The notes: generated by a model from the sequence alone, not told the origin. A stretch of DNA of 40,439 bases from Paulinella micropora (GCA_009731375.1 BJOX01000115.1:740790-781228); one strand, 5' to 3'. Counted from the first letter of the stretch, positions 29,640 to 39,176 are shown. Numbers and translations: made by a program.

Positions 29640-30668
29640 TTATTTAAATAAGGGCGGTTGTTCCAAACCTGCCAGGCAACGTTTGTATCTAGACAAGTAA
29701 GTTTCTTCTTCTTCCGGCTCTAGCTCGCTAGCCAGATAGTGCAGAGCAGACTTGTAGCTTTGCAGCCTGCGTAGCTCGGCCTGTCTTTCGTGTTCGCGCA
29801 GCTCCAGCTGTCGCTCCCTCTCGCGCTGAAGCTGCATTCTGGCCAGCTGCGCCTCCTCTGCGCGCTTCAGCGCAAGATCCGTGAGATGTTCCTTGTACTT
29901 GCACAGGTCTTGGAACTGAGTAATTAATTGCTCTTCATCGCCCGGCCCACTTTTGTTGGTCACCAAGTACGCACAGACGTAATCCGTGCGGACAAGGTGG
30001 TTCCCGCCCGAGCCTTGCCGTACATCTTTACTCGACGGCTGCAGCTGCGCCAGGACGTCGGCGCCGGAGGCAAAAAGCCCGAGGGCCGCGGTGCGCTTGG
30101 CCACCTCGCTCTTGCCTATCCAGACCGCTCCCTTAAACAGGCCATAATACAGGCGCAGGCGCCGCTTGTGTTCCGCCGAGGGTAGCAGGAGCAGGCCTCG
30201 TCGACGCATAGCTCCCTGAAACCCTTTGCAAACTACTGCCAGCTCCGTCGCCTCGCGATTGAAAAGCCGCGTAGCATGTGTGTCAGACGTAGCTGGTCGT
30301 GTACCCACTGCATACAGTATGACGCTGGCCAGCACGTCCCCGCAGCCCATCACCGCCTCACTAAAACCAGCCCCCGCGCGTTTGCCCTGCACCCATGTTT
30401 GCAGAGTGGGTAGGTAATCACCAAGGACTCGTCTTCTTTTCATAGCCCTCATAGTCTTCAGCTGTTCTTGGCTTGGCTGTTCTCCCTGAATTTCTTCAAA
30501 CAGCCGGAGGGTGTTGTGCCAGAGGGATCTGTCGGCCGATGAACCCGATGAACCCCTGCAAGCGTTAGTTTGCGTGATGCACTTGTTGCTTGCGAAAGTA
30601 AAAGCAACGGGAGGAAAATGTGTGTGTGTGGGGGGGGAAGGGGGGGATTGGTGCTTCTCTCCTGTCAA
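29640..30668 (-). CDS. F-box-like protein with C-terminal coiled coil
   Basis: Up to 342 residues; alternative starts at 30452 and 30443 (MRAMKRRRVLGDYLP) are more plausible than the proline-rich upstream part. An F-box-like segment (GDVLASVILYAVGTRP, then ELAVVCKGFQGAMRRRG) occupies ~110-160 from the first ATG. The C-terminal ~100 residues form a long charged helix (LKRAEEAQLARMQLQRERER, then ELREHERQAELRRL), a probable coiled coil. F-box proteins recruit substrates to SCF ubiquitin ligases; the coiled coil could bind the target. It is convergent with the DUF285 gene; the ~80-bp spacer has AT-rich 3'-end sequence (TTTTATTAAGAAAGTAAAA). Confidence 0.5.
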   Translation of the reverse strand: MTGEKHQSPPSPPTHTHFPPVAFTFASNKCITQTNACRGSSGSSADRSLWHNTLRLFEEIQGEQPSQEQLKTMRAMKRRRVLGDYLPTLQTWVQGKRAGAGFSEAVMGCGDVLASVILYAVGTRPATSDTHATRLFNREATELAVVCKGFQGAMRRRGLLLLPSAEHKRRLRLYYGLFKGAVWIGKSEVAKRTAALGLFASGADVLAQLQPSSKDVRQGSGGNHLVRTDYVCAYLVTNKSGPGDEEQLITQFQDLCKYKEHLTDLALKRAEEAQLARMQLQRERERQLELREHERQAELRRLQSYKSALHYLASELEPEEEETYLSRYKRCLAGLEQPPLFK

Positions 30669-31110
30669 GGATTAGGTGAAAAAGGGGGGGGGGGCGCCCC
30701 CCCCCCCCCCCCCCCCCCCCGCCCNNNNNNNNNNNNNNNNNNNNNNNNNNNNNNNNNNNNNNNNNNNNNNNNNNNNNNNNNNNNNNNNNNNNNNNNNNNN
30801 NNNNNNNNNNNNNNNNNNNNNNNNNNNNNNNNNNNNNNNNNNNNNNNNNNNNNNNNNNNNNNNNNNNNNNNNNNNNNNNNNNNNNNNNNNNNNNNNNNNN
30901 NNNNNNNNNNNNNNNNNNNNNNNNNNNNNNNNNNNNNNNNNNNNNNNNNNNNNNNNNNNNNNNNNNNNNNNNNNNNNNNNNNNNNNNNNNNNNNNNNNNN
31001 NNNNNNNNNNNNNNNNNNNNNNNNNNNNNNNNNNNNNNNNNNNNNNNNNNNNNNNNNNNGGGGGGGGGGGGGGGGAAAAAGGGGGGGGGGGGGCCCCCCC
31101 CCCCCCCCCC
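30640..31110. other. G-run/C-run palindrome and 335-base assembly gap
   Basis: A G-run, CGC and C-run precede the gap (30725-31059); after it come a G-run, AAAAA, G-run and C-run. The same G(n)-GCGC-C(n) pattern occurs at other gene boundaries. Nothing coding is visible. Confidence 0.85.
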
Positions 31111-31265
31111 GCGCTATAGGAGCTGGAGCAGGGAATCCAGAAGAGTATGAAGGAGCTTCGGGAGGCGTTGACGCCAAGTATTTTTAAAAAAATATATCAG
31201 CGCACTCTGCCCATTGACTCTCAAGGTAAATTTTAAAATAAAAACAGCCATATAAAAAACCAGTT

Positions 31266-33623
31266 TCATGCTGTCGTTATCAGGGAGCGTAACGGCGCCA
31301 GCACTGTCGCATTGATGTCTGCCCAAAAGGCGGCGCTGTGGGGCAGTGACAAGGCGGTCTCTACGCGACGGGCCAGCTCCAGGGCCAACGCGCGAATTTG
31401 ATGCCTGTGTTGTCCCCGCTCCAACACATAGCCAGACAAAAAAGCAGGCGCCGAGCTCCGGGCCTCCGCGCGGCTCAAGGCCTCCACTGTCTTTCTCAGC
31501 TCGAGCTCAATCCGACCGCTGGAGGGGTTCGAAAACAGGCCGGCAGCCGCCGCCGCCTCCTCGGTCTTTTGCATAAGCAGTGCAACGTATCCCAGCAGCA
31601 GGCGGCGCGCCTCGTTGTCTGCAAACCAGGGCAGCTTGTATGGCCACTCGTAGCAGATTGGCTCGTAGCCCGGGGGGCATCCGTGCAGCGCGTGCACAGG
31701 ACTCGAAAGCAGCAGCGCCAGAGGGTGGTCTCCGCCGCGGGGCGCGGCACTCCCCAGCGTGCCCGAGCAGACCAAGAAAGCCCAGTGTTTGGGCGCCAAC
31801 CAGTTGGGTGGGACCGCCCAGCTGCCAGAGCGCCTTGCGGCCTGCAGCAGAGCCGCTGCTTCAGTTGGAGCAAGAAATAGACGAAAGTCCTTGATGCAGT
31901 AAGCAGCCTCTCCCGCTGGCGACAGGAACTTCCGGACCAGAGAGAAACCCCCGCGCAGGCCGTGGCGCGGCAGCAGGGGCCGCTCGACGCAGCCCCGCGC
32001 CGGCGGGGTCGACCCTGACCCTGTGCTGCACTTATCCAGCAGCCAGAAACAGCGGCAGTGGAGCGGTACGCCCAGCGCGCACAGAAAGCGCCAGGCCTCG
32101 CGCTGCACTTTAATGAGGGAAGGCAGGTCCCGGGCGGACTGCCAGGGCAGATATCCAGCGAGCGTAAAAGACTCAAAGGACAGCTCTGGCCCCCACGGCA
32201 CGCCGCACGGCGGTGGCGCTGTCGCAAGCAGGCGTTGGTAGGAGCTGGCCCAGGCTCTCAAGCGTTTGTCCTCTAGAGCTGGCGTGCGTAGGCCCAGCTT
32301 GAGCCCTAACTTTGGTACGGGGGTGCCGGGCGGCCGGCGCCCGAGCTGTTGTGCGAGCACACGCCCCGCTGGGTGCAGGTGCGGCGCGTGCGTAGGCGGC
32401 CCGCAATCAACCAGCGTCAGCTCCAAAGGCCTCAACAGCCAGAGGGCTGCCAGGTCGGACGGCCCAAGCTCGCTCCACAAATCCACATCGTACAAGCGCA
32501 GGTCCAAGAAGCCGGGCGCGACGCCCCCGAGGGGGCAGAGCGCCTGGTGCAGGCCGGCCAGCAGTCCAGCCTCCCATCGCCCTATGTGCTCCTGGCCGGG
32601 CTCGTGCGGGGCGCCGTTGGTATAGGTGGCCACGCCCAGCTCGTGAGACCTCAGCGCCGGCGTGCACGCCGGCTCCCATTGTAACCCCGTGCCAAACTCC
32701 GCGCCAAGACCGCGCACTAGAGCCACCAAATCTCGCGGGGGCAAGGGACCCCCCGCCACAACGTACCGGAGCCGGGGCCAGCACACGCTCCGCAGCGCCC
32801 CTACGGGCAGTACCAGGCCGTCCCCCGCGGCTGCGACGTCGCCTTCTTTGTACACCTCCACGACCTCCAGCGTCGGGGCCAGGCGTTCGAATGCCTTCCC
32901 CCACAGCCGAGGACCGGTGCAGTACTTTAGAGTCAGCCGTGACAAGGGGGGGACGGGGCCCGGGGCCGGCCACAGACCGCCCACGCCGCGCGTGCCAAAA
33001 TGCACAAATTCTAAGCACAGATCTTGCACACCCCGTAGTAGCTCGCGCAGCGCCGGTTCAATCTGCTCCTCGTACAAAAACGGCCTCTCCTCATCGGGCT
33101 CTTCGTCGTAAAGCTTCAGCGCCAACGAGCGTAGCCTACCCCGCGGGGGGGCGTGCTCGCGCCAGGCGTGCAGGAGCGTCTCGGCCGCCTGCACATCACA
33201 CTCTATGCGCAGAGCAATCACGTGCCGGAACCAGGGGAGGGCCAGTCGCAGCAGCCGCAGCCTGCGCGGCGGTATGGGTGTGCGCAACTGCAGAAAGTCC
33301 TGCGTGTAGTTAAGCTGCAGCACGGTGTTCAGCTGCGGAAAACAGGCGGCGCCCTCCGCCGCTGCCACTTCTTCTTCTGCCAAGTCCTCCGTCAAGGACT
33401 CGTCGCCCAACGCGCGGCACAACCAGCGCTGGGGCCTCACATACACTGACAGCGGTTGCGCCCAGGCCTTGCAGCTTTGCAAGAGTCGCACTAAGTCGGC
33501 TGCCGCCAGTAAGCCGGCACCATGCGAAAAGAAGACCTCCTCCCATTCGTGGAGGCCACTTGCCGCCTTGTGTTCCAAGCACTGACGCTTGGACATACTC
33601 TGAACGCCCTCACCCCTAGACAT
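31266..33623 (-). CDS. Large F-box-like / LRR-like protein
   Basis: 785 residues from the ATG at 33623 (a second Met ten codons in). An F-box-like N-terminus (LHEWEEVFFSHGAGLLAAAD, then LVRLLQSCKAWAQPL, ~25-60) is followed by irregular leucine-rich segments (RLRSLALKLYDEEP, ELLRGVQDLCLEFVHFG, LSRLTLKYCTGPRLWG, LRPLELTLVDCG). The C-terminal ~200 residues are helical and alanine-rich with no recognised domain. The frame is unbroken over 2.3 kb despite high GC content, which argues for a functional gene. Probable substrate adaptor for host ubiquitin ligase if viral. Its 3' end lies next to AT-rich sequence (TTTTAAAATAAAAACAG) near 31230. Confidence 0.6.
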   Translation of the reverse strand: MSRGEGVQSMSKRQCLEHKAASGLHEWEEVFFSHGAGLLAAADLVRLLQSCKAWAQPLSVYVRPQRWLCRALGDESLTEDLAEEEVAAAEGAACFPQLNTVLQLNYTQDFLQLRTPIPPRRLRLLRLALPWFRHVIALRIECDVQAAETLLHAWREHAPPRGRLRSLALKLYDEEPDEERPFLYEEQIEPALRELLRGVQDLCLEFVHFGTRGVGGLWPAPGPVPPLSRLTLKYCTGPRLWGKAFERLAPTLEVVEVYKEGDVAAAGDGLVLPVGALRSVCWPRLRYVVAGGPLPPRDLVALVRGLGAEFGTGLQWEPACTPALRSHELGVATYTNGAPHEPGQEHIGRWEAGLLAGLHQALCPLGGVAPGFLDLRLYDVDLWSELGPSDLAALWLLRPLELTLVDCGPPTHAPHLHPAGRVLAQQLGRRPPGTPVPKLGLKLGLRTPALEDKRLRAWASSYQRLLATAPPPCGVPWGPELSFESFTLAGYLPWQSARDLPSLIKVQREAWRFLCALGVPLHCRCFWLLDKCSTGSGSTPPARGCVERPLLPRHGLRGGFSLVRKFLSPAGEAAYCIKDFRLFLAPTEAAALLQAARRSGSWAVPPNWLAPKHWAFLVCSGTLGSAAPRGGDHPLALLLSSPVHALHGCPPGYEPICYEWPYKLPWFADNEARRLLLGYVALLMQKTEEAAAAAGLFSNPSSGRIELELRKTVEALSRAEARSSAPAFLSGYVLERGQHRHQIRALALELARRVETALSLPHSAAFWADINATVLAPLRSLITTA

Positions 33624-33798
33624 TCTCCTTCTCCTCCTCTTCCTCTCTCCTCTTCTCCCCCACCACCCTCCCTTTCTACTCCAAACACAGTGGGGAGAGG
33701 GGGAAGGGGGGGAGGCGCCCCCCCCCCTCCCTCACCTCTGGTTTTTTCGCGGGGATGACAACGGATGTCGAGAGCAAAAACCCCTTTGTCTCCTGACG
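33624..33798. other. Intergenic CT-rich tract and G-run/GGCGCC/C-run palindrome
   Basis: CTCCTTCTCCTCCTCTTCC-type sequence, then GGGGGGAGGCGCCCCCCCCC at about 33704-33727. It separates the divergent F-box-like and cyclin genes. A promoter or hairpin role is possible. Confidence 0.6.
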
Positions 33799-34709
33799 AT
33801 GCTCCTCGTGGCCAAAGAGAAGAGTACAGCTAAGCAGATCTGTCTAACCCCCCGCAAGCGCTCGGAGAAGCAGAAGCGTGTCGTAATAACGGAGGCGGAC
33901 TGCACGCCCACCAAGCGTGGGGCCCGTCCAGCGGAGTTGTTATTTGAGCCCCCGTTCTTGATCAGTGGTAATACTATGGACTCGGCCGGCGCCGGTCAAC
34001 GGCAGCATCAATCGGACTGGAGCTGGGCGGCACAAGAACAGGCGCACCAGTGGTGGAAATCCGAGCAAAGCGCGAACAAGTACAGGCCGACCTAGGAGAC
34101 ACTTATCCGGAGCTGTTTGAATGGCTGTGTGAGATTGCGCGCGAACGGGCACTGCAGCCGGCCACGTTGGTGCTCTGTGCTGAACTGCTCGCGCAATACC
34201 ACACCCAACGGGGATGCGTAAACAGAAGATTGCTGCAGGTCGAGGGCGCGGCTTGCCTTTGGCTAGCCAGCAAATTTATTGAAGTCGAGCCCCTCAGCCC
34301 CCAGCTTTTAGCCGAGTGCGCTGGCTGTTCCTACACCTCCCTGCAACTTTGCAGGCACGAGAGGAACATTTTGCTGGCCACGGACTGGAATCTGCGCACA
34401 CCCAACGCGGCTGAACTTCTTTTGGAGCTGGTAGCGAACGACGGCGACGACGGCCGGGCTGTCCACGCCTTGAGCCTGCTTTTAGCTCTAACCTTTACAG
34501 ATGAGTTTGCGCGTTCTAGGGCCTCCCGACTAGCCAACACTGCTTTCCGCTTTGCCTACGATCTCGGCCCGGGCCCTGAAGGTCAAACCCTTGGAGGCGA
34601 GCGGCTGTGGGGTGTAGTGGCCAAGGTGGCCGTGTCGCTCAGGAAGCCCCATGAATGTTACAGGCCACTCAGGAGGTGGCTCCAGGACTGGCGGATGGGC
34701 TGGGACTGA
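33799..34709 (+). pseudogene. Cyclin-box protein, probable frameshift between N-terminus and cyclin box
   Basis: The cyclin box is in the frame 34050-34709 (219 residues counted from a GTG): ELFEWLCEIARERALQP, LLQVEGAACLWLASKFIEVE, LLAECAGCSYTSLQLCRHER, NILLATDWNLRTPNAAELLL. The conserved Lys (ASKF) and Glu (RHERNIL) of the CDK-contact surface are present. The second half (~125-219) is a weaker C-terminal cyclin fold. That frame has no ATG upstream; an overlapping frame from the ATG at 33799 (CLTPRKRSEKQKRVVITEAD) supplies a typical basic cyclin N-terminus ending at 34095, so one shift within 34050-34095 is likely. Cyclins activate CDKs; a viral copy would push the host cell cycle. Confidence 0.7.
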
Positions 34710-34741
34710 AAACATCGGTTTCATGCTGCCGCTGCCTCGGT

Positions 34742-34969
34742 ATGAAGCGTGCTGCGCAGTTGATAGCGCTGGAATGCGTCAACTCGCTCGTACGTCACCT
34801 GGCTAGGTGCAAGGAGTGGCATATTGTGGTTCCGGGCACGGACCCCGCGCGGAAATACTCCCTGGCACGTTTTCTACACGCGCGAAACTCGGTTTTCGGC
34901 TGTGGCGCTTGCTGGGCATCCAGAAAACAACGGAGGCTTTGTGATGATAGACAGTTATTATATTATTAG
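34742..34969 (+). CDS. Small unrecognised protein
   Basis: 75 residues from the ATG at 34742, 33 bp after the cyclin stop. It contains a helical start (RAAQLIALECVNSLVRHLAR), then EWHIVVPGTDPARKYSLARF and a cysteine pair (GCGACW). The last few residues run into AT-rich sequence. It may be a genuine small gene or a chance frame in GC-rich DNA. The 179-base gap begins 42 bp later. Confidence 0.3.
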   Translation: MKRAAQLIALECVNSLVRHLARCKEWHIVVPGTDPARKYSLARFLHARNSVFGCGACWASRKQRRLCDDRQLLYY

Positions 34970-35010
34970 TAGAATTAAGTACAACTCTTTTATTAAAACG
35001 CTATTGAACT

Positions 35011-35189
35011 NNNNNNNNNNNNNNNNNNNNNNNNNNNNNNNNNNNNNNNNNNNNNNNNNNNNNNNNNNNNNNNNNNNNNNNNNNNNNNNNNNNNNNNNNN
35101 NNNNNNNNNNNNNNNNNNNNNNNNNNNNNNNNNNNNNNNNNNNNNNNNNNNNNNNNNNNNNNNNNNNNNNNNNNNNNNNNNNNNNNNNN
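35011..35189. other. Assembly gap (179 N)
   Basis: Unknown sequence between the small gene after the cyclin and the membrane glycoprotein gene at 35280. Confidence 0.99.
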
Positions 35190-35279
35190 ACGCCCCAAGA
35201 AAGAAAAAATGCCAGTCTATCCAAGGTTCAAAACCACAAATAGGTTTTGTTAGTACTGTTTCCGTAAGAAAAGGGTATT

Positions 35280-36044
35280 ATGTTGCTGAGCTTTTTTCTG
35301 CTTGCACTGACGCCACGGGCGCTGCTAGCTCAAAAGCCAAGTCACAGGCCAGGATGCGAATCCGATTTTGTGTACATTTCAATTAAGGGACTGGACGAGC
35401 TTGCGCTCGGTAATGTCACGACAGATTCTGTGTTCAATGCACTGCCACTTGTTACAGCAAGATTGTATGTTGCCGCCACCAATGTAACCCTGCTGCTCCG
35501 GAGCGGCTGTACTAAAAACAGGAGCCTGACCAATCAGTCTGTTGAATGGGACATGGCACACAACCTGGATTTCCAGTACATGTCAATCACCAGTGACTCA
35601 GCTTGTACCATGACCTTTGAATTTGTAGCTAAGTGCAAGGACAGCGTCGCTTGCGATCTTGACTACCAAATCTCTGGTTACATTGCCAAGAGAAACTCCA
35701 TGTACTGGGCAGGCTTGGTTTTGATGATACCAGTGGGCGCGGTATGCATGGCTTTGCTTTCTATTTATTTCTTTTACGAACAACACATGTGCAAGCCTAA
35801 ATACACGCGATTGCCGCACGACACGGAGTCCACAAAGGGTGCGCAAACGCCCGAGGGAACGACGCCTCCTGCGACCATAGAGGCAAGGGCCCCCGCACTC
35901 CCAAGCGATTCCGGAGACCACAAGATATGCTCGGACAAGCAGACGGATTGTTGCCTTTGTTTGCTTGTAGTCGTAACAGCCGTCTCGATCTTGGGCGGTT
36001 CGCTATTATTCAGTGTCTCGTCGCGCATTTCTTGCCTTGTCTAG
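35280..36044 (+). CDS. Membrane glycoprotein: signal peptide, ectodomain, two C-terminal membrane segments
   Basis: 254 residues. Signal peptide at 1-17 (MLLSFFLLALTPRALLA). Cysteine-containing, beta-type ectodomain (~18-140) with sequons NVT (twice), NRS and NQS. First membrane segment ~144-167 (GLVLMIPVGAVCMALLSIYF); a cytoplasmic or lumenal loop rich in Thr/Pro; second membrane segment ~226-247 (CLLVVVTAVSILGGSLLFSV). The loop's TRLPHDTESTKGAQTPEG is charged like that in the 749-1471 protein. The shared plan suggests one family at opposite sides of the window. Function unknown; a surface or virion envelope protein is plausible. Confidence 0.65.
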   Translation: MLLSFFLLALTPRALLAQKPSHRPGCESDFVYISIKGLDELALGNVTTDSVFNALPLVTARLYVAATNVTLLLRSGCTKNRSLTNQSVEWDMAHNLDFQYMSITSDSACTMTFEFVAKCKDSVACDLDYQISGYIAKRNSMYWAGLVLMIPVGAVCMALLSIYFFYEQHMCKPKYTRLPHDTESTKGAQTPEGTTPPATIEARAPALPSDSGDHKICSDKQTDCCLCLLVVVTAVSILGGSLLFSVSSRISCLV

Positions 36045-36272
36045 CCAGCCAGGCTCGTGGGTGAAACAATAGAGGTTGTTGTCCAGGGCCTGCGCACAAC
36101 AACCTTCCTGGAGGCAGATGGGCAGCAATGGCTGTCTGTTTGGCGACAAGAGTCCAGCGAGTGCCGAAAGCAGCTCTTCTTCACCTGAGCTCCCTGTTCT
36201 GGCCTGTTCGTGGGAAGACATGTGGATCCCTCCCCCGGGTTCTGTTCTTTAAAAGCCAAAGGTTAGGCTTTT
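36045..36272. other. Intergenic, no gene supported
   Basis: GC-balanced sequence after the glycoprotein stop. Several frames are open on both strands but none has protein-like composition. The stretch 36285-36322 just beyond holds a G-run, GCGC and C-run. Confidence 0.5.
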
Positions 36273-36518
36273 CTAAAGGGAGCAAAAAGGAGGAGGGGGG
36301 GGGGGCGCTCCCCCCCGCGCTGATACAAGGAGTGTGGGGGCTACAAGCGTTTTGTTGAAGACGCGACGAGGGGAGTCGACTTGCGAGTAAGCCATTTTCT
36401 TTTTTTTTTTGTTTTCCTCTTGAATTAAACTGAGTTTTTTAAACGAAAGCTCTTCATTGTCAGAGGAGCTAGACTCCTCGCGTAGCTTGCGTAGCTCCTT
36501 GTCATCAGCCTGCTTCAT
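36273..36518 (-). CDS. Small charged Ser/Lys-rich protein (boundaries uncertain)
   Basis: The minus-strand frame from the ATG at 36518 begins MKQADDKELRKLREESSSSD, then NEELSFKKLSLIQEENKKKK, and ends in a G/C-run-encoded Gly/Pro stretch that is probably not coding. Upstream lies a C-run and the 78-base gap at 36534-36611, so the true start may be lost. It looks like a short charged helix with an acidic-serine cluster typical of CK2-type phosphorylation sites. Function unknown. Confidence 0.35.
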   Translation of the reverse strand: MKQADDKELRKLREESSSSDNEELSFKKLSLIQEENKKKKKMAYSQVDSPRRVFNKTLVAPTLLVSARGGAPPPPPPFCSL

Positions 36519-36783
36519 GCGCCCCCCCCCCCTNNNNNNNNNNNNNNNNNNNNNNNNNNNNNNNNNNNNNNNNNNNNNNNNNNNNNNNNNNNNNNNNNNN
36601 NNNNNNNNNNNCCCCCCCCCCTTCCGAATTTGCCTTTTCCATCCATTCCCCTGCCTCTTTATCAGCTCGTCAAAATTGAGGGTTTGCGATATCTCTTTTT
36701 GTTTCGGGGTTTTACGATATCGAGAGTTTCAGAAATAACAACAACAAAAAACGTCAACAAGAAAAAAAAAAGGATTGCAATAA

Positions 36784-38610
36784 ATGAAACGCTCCCTAAC
36801 CCTGCAGCCACCCAGCGAAGGCGCAAGGCACCGAAAGCTGGGCAGGACTCTAGCTGGGGAGGCGCCCAGGATCAAGGTCCTGCAAGGTGGCTACCGCGCC
36901 AAGGTCGAGATCGAGAACCAAGTCTTTTCTGTGGGAGAGCTGCGCTCCTTGCTGCAAAAGAGTGCGCGCTTGTCGGCTGAGCAGTACTTGCGCGTGGTGC
37001 TGAGCTCCTTCCAAGCTCTCATCCGCAGCGAAACGGAAACGCGGAATTTTACGAACCTTTTGAATAGTCTGCTGGTTATCCTCCTGGAGGATATCTTCCC
37101 GGTGGACCAGGAACAGTTGGGCGAGCTTGCCGTACTCGCTGCTAAGCTTGTTAATTGCAAGAAGGCGCTGCTGTCCAGCGACAGAGCAAGGGCGCTGGAG
37201 TTGCTGGAGGGGTCATGCGTACAGTTCCGCGCGGTGTGCCGGCGGGAGCACGGCTTTGGACATTCGCGCGATGCCTCTGCGCTCAAGGGCGCTATGTTGG
37301 CGGCGCTGGAAAAGAAGGCTCCGGACGAGGTCCGTGCAGCCCTGGCGGTCATTCAGCAGGACCTGGGTTTGGCCACGAACCTCGAGCCTTTGGTACGACA
37401 CCTGTTTCAGCCTGAGTCGAGCACCAAGAGCATACGCTACAAAAACCAGACGCTGAAGCTGTGGGAGGCGCTGGGCCTAGAACAGGCCTCTCTGTATAAG
37501 GAGGTGTACAGCGTCGTCCTGCATTCACACAAGGAGTTCTTCTGGCCCGTGCTCGCGTCGATGCTGCAGCGCTTACCAGAGGAAAGTTGGCGGGGCTGTG
37601 CAGCCCAGAGGCTGCGTGAGTTTAAGGAGCTCAACGGGGACCCCTACCCGCTGTACCAAGAGGAGGGCAGTGCAGATCTCCGGGACTTCTTCTGCAGGCG
37701 CGCTGTGGACCATCACACGGGATCCGCCAAAAAAAACAGCCCAGCTGCAAACGAGCGGTTCTTGCGCGTCTCCATAGCCCACAGCCCCCAGAGTTTTTTT
37801 ATGCGTCTGCCCGCTCGCTACCTGGCAGACTATTTCCGCTCCAAAAGAGCCCCGCGCGGTGGCGGCCCCTGTGGACCTGCAGGTAGTGCTCTCGAGCAAA
37901 GCGTGCGGCGCGCCCGGCCCTCTTGGGTCTTTGTGGGTCTAGCGCAGCAGCCCTGCGGGGGCAAGCCTGCGTCCGGAATTTTTGTTTCCAGCGGCCACAC
38001 CTCCGCTGCCGCCAAGGAGTATTTCTTTGCCAAAGGCCCATTTGCAGGCCCCGAGTCCGTTGCGTTCCAACTAGAAGCAGAGAGGCTCAAAGGAAAACTG
38101 TGGCCCAACTACTCCCCCATCTCTTACGATCCAGAGGGCAGGTTTCTATATCAGCGCGCTCTGGGGTCCGATTCCTACAGCCTGCAGGGGGGTTTTGCGG
38201 TCAGCGCTTCAGTGGGCAGGGTGCAGCTAGCTGACCTACAAGAATGCCCCGAGCTCTGCCAGCAAGTCCTGCAACTGCTCGTGATGCGCTTTTTACTGCA
38301 GGCTAGCGATTCGCACCTGAGGAACCTGCTCTGGGACTCCAAGCAAAGGCGAGCTTATTCGGTCGACGAAATGACATTTAAGGCTCGTGTACTGCCCGAC
38401 TCTGAGAGCTTTTCCCAAGTGCAGTGGCTCTTTTCTAAATCAGCGGCCCAGCCGGTTCGTAGGCTCCTGTACCAGTGCTTAGCCCAGCGACCTGACGAAA
38501 TTGTAGACTTTGTGCGACGTTTCCCAGAGAGCCCCTTGCGCGATGGCCTTGTACAGGCCATCCAGGCCCTTCCTCTAGCCTTCACAAATGACTCAAGTAC
38601 ACGCATCTGA
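36784..38610 (+). CDS. Large protein with kinase-like motifs
   Basis: 608 residues, unbroken. The N-terminal ~280 residues are helical (VGELRSLLQKSARLSAEQYL, LNSLLVILLEDIFPVDQEQL). The C-terminal part has motifs in the order expected of an atypical lipid- or protein-kinase fold: a beta-strand Lys (KEYFFAKGPFAG, ~418), a following Glu in AFQLEAERLKGKLW (~437), a catalytic-loop-like D-x-H-x-x-N (ASDSHLRNLLWD, ~505-514) and an acidic triplet in YSVDEM, in the place of DFG. No glycine-rich loop is obvious. The similarity is to the HipA/PI3-kinase-like groups at motif level only; it could be degenerate. AATAAA follows the stop (TGAATAAAAAAG). Confidence 0.55.
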   Translation: MKRSLTLQPPSEGARHRKLGRTLAGEAPRIKVLQGGYRAKVEIENQVFSVGELRSLLQKSARLSAEQYLRVVLSSFQALIRSETETRNFTNLLNSLLVILLEDIFPVDQEQLGELAVLAAKLVNCKKALLSSDRARALELLEGSCVQFRAVCRREHGFGHSRDASALKGAMLAALEKKAPDEVRAALAVIQQDLGLATNLEPLVRHLFQPESSTKSIRYKNQTLKLWEALGLEQASLYKEVYSVVLHSHKEFFWPVLASMLQRLPEESWRGCAAQRLREFKELNGDPYPLYQEEGSADLRDFFCRRAVDHHTGSAKKNSPAANERFLRVSIAHSPQSFFMRLPARYLADYFRSKRAPRGGGPCGPAGSALEQSVRRARPSWVFVGLAQQPCGGKPASGIFVSSGHTSAAAKEYFFAKGPFAGPESVAFQLEAERLKGKLWPNYSPISYDPEGRFLYQRALGSDSYSLQGGFAVSASVGRVQLADLQECPELCQQVLQLLVMRFLLQASDSHLRNLLWDSKQRRAYSVDEMTFKARVLPDSESFSQVQWLFSKSAAQPVRRLLYQCLAQRPDEIVDFVRRFPESPLRDGLVQAIQALPLAFTNDSSTRI

Positions 38611-38741
38611 ATAAAAAAGTGAATCTTTCTTGAAACCCCCCTCCCCAAGGCCCCAAGGGAAAAAGAGCCGGGGGGTTTTGCTATCTCGTTTAATTTTAAG
38701 TAAAAAAAAAGTGAGCAAAGCCTGTTCTTCAAAAAAAGGAA

Positions 38742-38984
38742 ATGCCAAGCACAGCCCAAGCAGCAGCAACCAGGTTAGAGGCAGAACAGTGTCGGCTGCT
38801 GTCACTGAGCCTGGTGCAAGGCATACAAGCTTTTTTGCTGCAAAGAGTCCAGGGAGAAGAGGAAGCACTCCAGGCGGCCAAGGCCGACGCTATCATGGCA
38901 CAAAGGGACGAAGCAGAAAATACAAGGGTCGAAGTGTGCAGCTTATGCTTAAGCGCCGACACTTGCTCTCCCGACCAAGCCTAG
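38742..38984 (+). CDS. Small helical protein with C-terminal cysteines
   Basis: 80 residues from the ATG at 38742: an alanine/glutamate-rich helix (AAATRLEAEQCRLLSLSLVQ), then QRVQGEEEALQAAKADAIMA and a C-terminal CSLCLSADTC motif that could bind metal. It lies about 130 bp after the kinase-like gene on the same strand. Function unknown. Confidence 0.4.
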   Translation: MPSTAQAAATRLEAEQCRLLSLSLVQGIQAFLLQRVQGEEEALQAAKADAIMAQRDEAENTRVEVCSLCLSADTCSPDQA

Positions 38985-39176
38985 AAAGTGCAGAATAGAT
39001 TTTCTTTTTCTTTTCAGTCAGTCGAAGAAGCCTGTCTAGGCTTTTTCCCCCCTCTCCTGTCGCTCCCCTTTCCCCCTCTCTTCTCCTTCTTCTCCTTCTC
39101 CTCCTATCCTCCCCCCCCCCCGCAGTATACTGAATAAAGACATGTTGGAAAAAGAAAAGCAAGGCAGGGGAAAAAT
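38985..39176. other. Intergenic CT-rich tract with polyadenylation-type signal
   Basis: CT-rich tract and C-run (39033-39121), then TGAATAAAGACATG. It forms the upstream region of the DUF285 gene at 39177. No gene. Confidence 0.5.

Noticed and set aside
31346-33313. Several plus-strand frames opposite the large F-box-like gene
   Set aside because: All are shadows in GC-rich DNA; the 785-codon minus frame is continuous and has LRR-like pattern.
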